Source of the DNA: Albugo candida
Taxonomy: Eukaryota; Oomycota; Peronosporomycetes; Albuginales; Albuginaceae
NCBI GenBank assembly: GCA_905220665.1
Contig: CAJNAR010000168.1
Location: forward strand, 248,001 to 312,000
Length of the DNA stretch: 64,000 nt
Direction: 5' to 3'
In this document: positions 58,301-64,000 of the stretch, in pieces
Layout of the letters: every line of letters begins with the position of its first letter
Numbering within the stretch: position 1 is the first letter of the stretch
The notes under the pieces: generated by a model
What the model was told of the DNA's origin: nothing
What the model saw: the letters and a program-made list of their open reading frames with translations, nothing else
The model's database searches: none
Translations under genes and position numbers: made by a program

Positions 58301-59438
58301 AGTTTCGACCAAAATTCTGAAATGTTTGAGACTCGATTCATAAAAATACCGTGACTCATTGGTGTCTTGGATGCGATATCGAGCAGATGCAACTTCCAAA
58401 ACACGCTGGGTAGACTCAACATCACGTCGGCTATCTTTTGCAACCTTTTGTTCAATGCGTTGAAGCTGTTTCTTGATTTTCGTTTTCCAATTTCCCCACG
58501 TTTTGCCGGGATTCGAAGTTGTCCGCAACTGTTCGAGCACCAAATTCGCTTCCAATCTGATTGCTTCGACAACTTGAGTATATTCAAATGGTCGTAATGT
58601 ACATTTCCAATATCCTCGTCCCGGAGATTGAGTTGGATTTGCAAAGTTGGTTTTTATGCCAGATGATCTCTCTCATGTCGTGGACGAAAATACTCAGAGG
58701 TTTTGTATGCCATATTGAATAGCTCGTCCGACATGCAAATATAATCTTGTCGATTCTTGCACGGTAATGGTCCTGTAAATACTTTTTTAGTCGGATGTTG
58801 AATTCGCCAAGCGTATACCACACCCAGCTGGGAAAGCCATTCCAAACACGCTAATCGACTTGGTTCGTGTCGAATTGTTCCACTCGAAGCATCGGTAGCT
58901 GGATCGAGTGGAGTGTTGAAATCACCAAATACGATATGTGTTGCGGTCGATTCGAAAGTGTTGGAAAGCAATAACTCATAAAAAAACCCACTCGTTCCTC
59001 GGCCTTGACCGGTACATATACATTGTGAATATACACTGGTGCGTCGTGAATGATAAGACGCAAAACCAAATAACGATTTCGAATGCTTCGTTCGGTGAGT
59101 TCTTCAGCTGTTGAGTAACCGGGAAAGTCTGAACGAAGGATTGTCATGACACCGCCACTGCGGTTTTGAGTCGGATGGAGAAAAGCACTGTTGTGGTCAT
59201 TGACAAACATTTTGTGCTGCATTTTTGAGGATAATAAAAACGCAAATGAGTCCAGTTGGTTATGATCGTGAAACTTGGTTTCTTGAACACAACAAATGGA
59301 GTGTTGTGATAGGATGTGGTCGATAAAAAGATGACCATTTTTATGAATTCCATTAACATTCACCGTGAGTGCTGAGATATTGTTCCACGTTGAAATAATC
59401 GAGGAGCCCTTAGCATTCACGATGAAGTGGACCAGCAA
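55328..59438 (-). pseudogene. LINE-3 ORF2: endonuclease + reverse transcriptase (few breaks)
   Basis: Endonuclease: LTVNVNGIHKNGHL and CCVQETKFHDHNQ (59,380-59,270), GDFNTPLDPATDASS (about 58,920), RQDYICMSDELFN and ERDHLA (58,760-58,660). Reverse transcriptase: SSSSPGMDGLPAAFYQLDPE (about 57,930), GNYRPIALLCVDVK (57,760), a 300-codon frame 57,870-56,968 with SMHHHIRHLTDIQDLV, RGVKQGDPLSALLFLMTIEP and FADDSTLL (about 57,245). The C-terminal finger is CTQPSCGAVESDQHLFLEC (about 55,745-55,690). It ends TAG/TAA at 55,328. Breaks: about 58,960, 58,200, 57,840, 57,060 and 56,300. Confidence 0.85.
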
Positions 59439-59484
59439 TCAACCTCGTTTCACCATCTTCTTTTGAGAGGTGAAGTGTTGCTTT

Positions 59485-61566
59485 CTATTCTGGGAAAAAG
59501 CTGAGATTGACTGAGAGCTCGCCGATATCGCCACAGAGAAGTCCTTGCCATTTACCACCAAACCATTGCGACCAACACTTTATGCCCACGTCGGAACGTA
59601 ACAACAAGATAAGCACATTGATGGGGAGTAAACGACAATGGTGACCCGGAATCCAGATCACTGGTCTATCGGTGAGATAGTGGATCCAGTGATCGTTTGT
59701 GTAAAATGTCGGGGCAGTAGACATAAATAACAATTCCAATAATGCGAGAGCTTTGGTCGCCCGAGTCAAACCGTGAACAGTGTCCGGCACTGACCTCCAC
59801 CAAGGCATCACTTTCTCGAACAATACAGGTCGCTCTGCTTTTTCCACCGTTGTATGACGCTTCTTATAAAAGTGTGCCGCCTCTTTCGAAGTGGCTATCT
59901 CTTTTGGCATCCGTGATTTCACGGGAATAATTTGAATGCGGTTGCCATGCGCCGGATTGGCAGCCGCTTGGACTTCTTCGACTTCCACCTCCATAGTTGC
60001 GAGCACAGCAAAGGAATTACTTTTCGCCAACGTTGGGAGCGCACGAGGTGGTGCATTGGAAACCATTTGGTCGAACGGCTCAGTCCGATTACGCTTTCCT
60101 CGTGTCCATGCCAACTGCATGTATGTGTCACCATCCTTCTCCACCCGTGGATGGGAAGATGATCGACTTTTCAATTGGAGGATTGGGGGAGTAGGCTGAG
60201 ATAAGTCTGGTGCCCCTGGTGGTGAGATAGAGGGAGGACTGTTGAGCTCCAACGAAATTTGGTCGGAATTTTTTCGCTCCGGTCGCTTCGTCTCCAATTC
60301 CTGAATTTGAACTGGCTTCTCCACCTTTTTTGGGACCACCGCGACTGCCGCTGGCGCGGTTGTTTGTTTTTGTTTTTCTTGTTGCGGTTTTGCTCGTTTT
60401 TGGTTATGAGGTTGAGTGTGAGTTGTGTTTGGTTTTTTGTTGTTGTTGTTCTTTTTGTTTTCGTTTGATTGCTGCCGTGTTCCCGAGGCTAATGCAGCAC
60501 CCAAATCCAAGCAGTAAGGACCACGTTGGCCAAAACGTGGTCGTTCCGTTGGAATAGGAGCGTTCTTACCCCGTACTGGATAGAGCTGCTTGTCGTAAAC
60601 GATTTGTTCAATCACTTTACCAACTCTAACCAGTTGTTGGGGACACGTCAAACAGCCAAAGTAAACTCGCCAAGTCGACATCACCACTTTCTTAGTGGGA
60701 ATCGTCTCGCGAAAGGTGTCATACACCACTTGACACCCGAGTTTGTGAAGAGCGCCGAGAATGTTGTTCCGTTCTTCCTCCACGCCCACACCGAACACAT
60801 CGAAGTAGTACTTTGTTTCAAGAGTATTAAACTCACGAAAAAAGTACTTTTCCCCAAGGATAGTCACCGGCTGACACTCCAACTGCTGGCAGGCATCCGC
60901 CGTGGTGACCATCACCCTAATGTTGCCCCCAGGCATTTTCGACACCTGAGCGATTGACCGGCTCTCCAGGAGGCTTTCAAAAACCGGAATACCGTGGTCT
61001 CGCATCAGGGATGTTAGGATTTTCCCATTAGGAGTACGGGTCAAGGACTTGCCCGTCTCCAAGACCATCGGGAAGGTTGCTTTCCGGATTTGAAAAGGTC
61101 TTGCTGCTTCCAATTTCGCAGACAAAACAGACCAATCCGGGTGCTCCCCATCAGCATATAGCTGCAGTATAGCCTCGATATCCGAGGCTTTCGGCTTTGC
61201 GAGCTCGACGCGAAGTTTCGCCCGAGCTCTAGCCTGGTCCTTACGCAAGGACTCCTGTGACTTTATAAGGTCAGCCAAAGTGGGACTTTTAGTGTCGTCC
61301 ACACTTGTAGTTGCCTTTGAGTCACCCTGTGACGAGGCAACGACAGTACCGCATGTACCACCGGTACCACATCCGACACCGGTAGTACCGGTATTACTCT
61401 GTACCGTCACACTGGGGGTGGGGGTACTTTCCACGTCATCACACAGGGGCGACGACTCATCAACAATCATGCAATCACCCAGAACAGGGTGACTCATGAG
61501 GGTTGCCACGTCACTACAAGTGGACGCTAGCACCCTTGGTTGTGTCGATATGTCGACTTGAACCAT
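59485..61566 (-). CDS. LINE-3 ORF1 protein, intact (693 aa)
   Basis: Starts MVQVDISTQPRVLASTCSDV. The N-terminal 110 residues are Ser/Thr/Gly-rich (a TGTTGVGCGTGGTCG patch). Residues ~115-150 form a charged helix (SLRKDQARARAKLRVELAKP). The conserved core (~150-370) includes VLETGKSLTRTP, RDHGIPVF and GALHKLGCQVVYDTFRE. Then comes a Gln/Asn/Lys/Pro-rich linker (~400-480). The conserved C-terminal block (~600-690) reads NDHWIHYLTDRPVIWIPG then HHCRLLPINVL. Presumed role: RNA-binding ORF1p of the LINE RNP. The core and C-terminal block are shared with both other copies, but I recognise no RRM or CCHC knuckle. ORF2 begins within about 50 nt of its stop. Confidence 0.82.
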   Translation of the reverse strand: MVQVDISTQPRVLASTCSDVATLMSHPVLGDCMIVDESSPLCDDVESTPTPSVTVQSNTGTTGVGCGTGGTCGTVVASSQGDSKATTSVDDTKSPTLADLIKSQESLRKDQARARAKLRVELAKPKASDIEAILQLYADGEHPDWSVLSAKLEAARPFQIRKATFPMVLETGKSLTRTPNGKILTSLMRDHGIPVFESLLESRSIAQVSKMPGGNIRVMVTTADACQQLECQPVTILGEKYFFREFNTLETKYYFDVFGVGVEEERNNILGALHKLGCQVVYDTFRETIPTKKVVMSTWRVYFGCLTCPQQLVRVGKVIEQIVYDKQLYPVRGKNAPIPTERPRFGQRGPYCLDLGAALASGTRQQSNENKKNNNNKKPNTTHTQPHNQKRAKPQQEKQKQTTAPAAVAVVPKKVEKPVQIQELETKRPERKNSDQISLELNSPPSISPPGAPDLSQPTPPILQLKSRSSSHPRVEKDGDTYMQLAWTRGKRNRTEPFDQMVSNAPPRALPTLAKSNSFAVLATMEVEVEEVQAAANPAHGNRIQIIPVKSRMPKEIATSKEAAHFYKKRHTTVEKAERPVLFEKVMPWWRSVPDTVHGLTRATKALALLELLFMSTAPTFYTNDHWIHYLTDRPVIWIPGHHCRLLPINVLILLLRSDVGIKCWSQWFGGKWQGLLCGDIGELSVNLSFFPE

Positions 61567-61690
61567 TGTTTTCGAGAGGGAAGAGTTGAAAAAGTTAGTT
61601 TTTCGAGTTGTTTTGTACTAACTTGACCGGTTACGTAGTAGCCGGCAAATTGAGAAGTGCATCGCTTCAATCACTGCAGATGTGTGGTGG

Positions 61691-62015
61691 ATAATGGCAC
61701 TTAAATGGAAACCAATCGGATCTGTAACGTACATGTACATCGTTGTATTATTGACAGTACGGTACATGTAGATGTGTGGTACACATCAGTCTAGTTCATA
61801 TCTATTGGAGATTAAACCAGTGGCTGTGCGCGAACCCTTCCTTTAGGCTTAGACTAACTAGGAGAGTGAACTGAGGACCTTGGAAAAATAATGTACATAC
61901 TCTTTGCTTTATATTGTTACGTAGTGTCTCCGGATTATTCCAGCCCTCTGATCACGGGCCTCGAGTAGTCTAATCTGGAGACCACCACAAAGATCTTTGG
62001 TATACAACTACGGAA
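61691..62015 (+). other. Gypsy 5' region, possible LTR
   Basis: TGTAACGTACATGTACATCG at 61,723 is a plausible LTR start, and gag begins at 62,016. The LTR end and primer site could not be fixed because the partner LTR is outside the window. The segment GTGAACTGAGGACCTT (61,866-61,881) is nearly the complement of the LINE-2 target duplication. Confidence 0.35.
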
Positions 62016-63044
62016 ATGTACCAAGCAGCAAGGAGAGAGAGAACGCTCTCACGTCAGGAACTTGACGACCAAGGAGATGTCGTCATGTCGGAAGTTCCAA
62101 TACCTATCTTCCAGGTGGTATCAGCTCCAAGGATGATGAGCACCTACCGCGAATTCCTGGTGAAATGGAAAAGAGCGAGAATCCAGTACGAAAGACTGGT
62201 GAGAAGAAACGATGGCGTCAATGCCGTTTCAATAAGAGACTTTGTTGATCCCAATGTGCTGGAAGCGTTTGTGGACTGGGTTCTCAATGTGTACTCAGAG
62301 GAAGATGTCACGGAGGAGATGCTCATGACGTTCATGAACAAGCAGTGCGAGGATGTAATTGTGGATGGAAACGCCGGAGCAATTCCTCAAGTGTTTGCAA
62401 ATTTGGAGATGGATTTGGATGTACCAGATACCTATTCTCGATGCTTGAAGATGTTTCAAGAATTCAAACAGAGGTCCAAACGAGCCGGTCTGCTGGGATA
62501 TTTTGAGAAAAATCCTAACGAGCAGTGTAAATTGCTCGTCAACGCGGTTAGACCTATGGATCTTCAGTTTAGAATCCGTCAAATGGTCAAGTTTGAAGTG
62601 GATGACATGAGGTCCGATCCGAAGATGCTATTCAAACAGTTGACGAAAAAGGCAGCATAGTTCAATGAGTCCTACTTGGCAAGGAAATTTCTCAAGACCG
62701 CAACTGGAGACCTCAAACCGACAGGTTGTGATGCTGAGAAAGCGAAACGACCAACTGCTGCGACAAACAAGCCTAAATGGAAACCGAAGCAGGGATGCTG
62801 GAATTGTGGTCAAGATCACTGGCTAAGTGAATGTCCGAGCTTGAGCGAAGCTGAGAAGAAAGAACTGGCCGCAAAAAAGCGGGCCGAATTTTCCGCGAAA
62901 AAGTTACGACGTCAGAGTGACGCTGATGCAAAAAAGTGGATGGTATCGTTTGAAATGAACTGTGGGAAGTTATCACTATTCCTGCTTGTCCAGATAACGG
63001 AGCAGATGATACCGTTCTTCCCGAGAGTTTGGTCAGAAGGTTGA
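62016..63044 (+). pseudogene. Gypsy gag with in-frame TAG
   Basis: It starts MYQAARRERTLSRQELDDQG. The capsid-like helical part includes LVKWKRARIQYERLVRRNDG and MFQEFKQRSKRAGLLGYF. A TAG at 62,658-62,660 interrupts the frame, which continues unchanged into the nucleocapsid with knuckle CWNCGQDHWLSEC (about 62,798-62,836) and a Lys-rich tail to 63,044. The stop falls between capsid and knuckle, so it is a nonsense change or, less likely, a regulated readthrough site. Confidence 0.75.
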
Positions 63045-64000
63045 TCAATGCCGGAATGGAGCTCGATGTGAAGAGCATTTCGTCAAGAAAGTACCAGATA
63101 GGAAACGTGGAAGTGCTTAAAGATTGTAACCAAAAGGTGAACATGCAGTTGTGTCTGCAGACTCCAGTTGGTCCTGTACAGTTCCCGAATACGGATTGTT
63201 ACATTATTTCAAGAAGCGTCGTGGGAAATACTTATCGGGAAACCTTTGTCAAATGCGGTTGGTATTGACGTCGACGAGCAGCTGCTTTCTCTAGCTGAGA
63301 GTCAGCGTTAATTTGAGAGGGATGGTGGACTCATGGAAGTTGATGAGTGTTTGGCGGAGGACGCCAATACTGTGGAATAAAAGATAGCACAGATTGTGAC
63401 TGCCTCGATTAAAAATGGTCAAATGGAAAAACATCGGGAGCCATTAGTTCGTTTGCTTTCGAAATATCAATGTTGTTTTGCGACAGAATTCTTGGTTTTT
63501 ACTCCTGCAGAGGTTGAGCCGCTGTCGTTACAGCTCGTGAAAGATGCACAACCGGTTCGTGGAAGATTTAGAACGTATGCTCCCTTGATGGTTCAAGTGA
63601 TGAAGGAACATGTGGATAAGCTTCTTTCAGCAGGTTTCATTTACGAAAACACTAGCTCGAGGTGGAGTTCTCCCTGTTACCTGGAAAAATCAATACAGAA
63701 TGACCATAGACTATCGGTGGGGGTGAACAGGATGATTCAGCCGAAGTGTGGTTGAATGCCTTATTTGGCGACAAAAGACGTTATCTTGAAGAAAATGACC
63801 ACGTTTGGAATTATGGACATGTGTTCTGGTTTTTGGCAACTTCCTTTAGATGTGCACAGTCAAGAGATGCTACCGATTGCAAAGTCTGTACACCAAATCG
63901 TGTACCTCAAGTCGCAGTTGATTCTGCTTTGTATTTTCAATCAGTTATGATCAAGTGCTTTGAAGTATCATTGGATAATTCAGTTCTCATTTGGATGGAC
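63000..64000 (+). pseudogene. Gypsy pol: protease and reverse transcriptase start (broken)
   Basis: Protease-like segment NGADDTVLPESLVRRLINAG (about 62,997-63,060), where the usual D-S/T-G is D-N-G. RT part: QPVRGRFRTYAPLMVQVMKE (about 63,551), LLSAGFIYENTSSRWSSPCY, then TGA at 63,753-63,755, continuing in frame as MPYLATKDVILKKMTTFGIM, D and MCSGFWQLPLD (about 63,756-63,850), which is the gypsy RT block containing the first catalytic Asp. The remainder is outside the window. Confidence 0.75.

Larger units (their letters stand above)
54945..61690 (-). mobile_element. LINE-3: non-LTR retrotransposon, best preserved copy
   Basis: A 6.7-kb minus-strand element of the same family as LINE-1 and LINE-2 but a distinct subfamily. 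Its leader (CTTCTCAATTTGCC, about 61,645) and 3' tail (55,000-54,945) match theirs. ORF1 is intact; ORF2 is interrupted by a few frameshifts but keeps FADD and the C-terminal Cys/His motif. The 5' end is set only approximately by comparison with LINE-2. No target duplication was found. Confidence 0.87.
62016..64000 (+). mobile_element. Ty3/gypsy retrotransposon, truncated by window edge, inactive
   Basis: gag, CCHC knuckle, protease and the first part of the reverse transcriptase in gypsy order on the plus strand. It is damaged by in-frame stops and a frameshift. Confidence 0.82.

Noticed and set aside
59742..60957. Several plus-strand frames opposite LINE-3 ORF1
   Set aside because: Antisense shadows of the intact 693-codon ORF1.
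1..64000. CRISPR arrays, defence islands, phage or bacterial operons
   Set aside because: No repeat-spacer pattern, no Shine-Dalgarno-linked gene clusters and only eukaryotic element types; splice-like introns are present.

Overview
The window is nuclear DNA from a eukaryote. It holds degenerate LINE, SINE, Ty1/copia, Ty3/gypsy, hAT and MULE elements, a tRNA-Leu gene, and protein-coding fragments split by very short GT-AG introns (39-68 nt in most cases read here). This style fits an oomycete or another stramenopile. That is an inference from architecture, because no species-diagnostic gene is visible. There are no bacterial operons, CRISPR arrays or recognisable defence systems.

Layout. Positions 1-5,340 hold host sequence: a coiled-coil gene running off the left edge, a three-exon gene for a basic protein (2,723-4,684, minus) and tRNA-Leu(CAA) (5,189-5,269, minus). 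Positions 5,340-19,535 hold two related LINEs in the same orientation, each with its own target-site duplication (TSD). A tRNA-derived SINE with a perfect 17-bp TSD sits inside ORF1 of the first. Positions 19,600-22,000 hold a decayed copia remnant.

Positions 22,000-43,770 look ORF-poor but contain many small exons. The clearest is a five-exon gene at 27,464-28,543 (minus), with a six-exon, partly broken paralogue at 30,831-31,835 (plus). The same stretch holds a LINE scrap, large duplicated blocks, a ~1-kb element with long terminal inverted repeats (36,906-37,902) and a candidate SINE ending in a LINE-type tail (37,911-38,628).

Positions 43,773-54,833 are a mobile-element cluster. It contains a copia element with both LTRs and a 5-bp TSD, an hAT transposon apparently nested in a short inverted-repeat element, and a MULE transposase. 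Positions 54,945-61,690 hold a third LINE on the minus strand with an intact 693-codon ORF1. A Ty3/gypsy element starts near 61,720 and runs off the right edge.

Almost every transposon coding region is interrupted by stops or frameshifts. The best preserved reading frames are LINE-3 ORF1 and the 300-codon core of its reverse transcriptase. The observations most worth a second look are: the ~55-bp tail shared by three LINEs and two orphan copies; the copia element whose gag ATG seems to lie inside a half-tRNA primer-binding site; the LINE insertion about 70 bp upstream of a tRNA gene; the nested SINE and hAT insertions; and the intron-dense paralogous pair.
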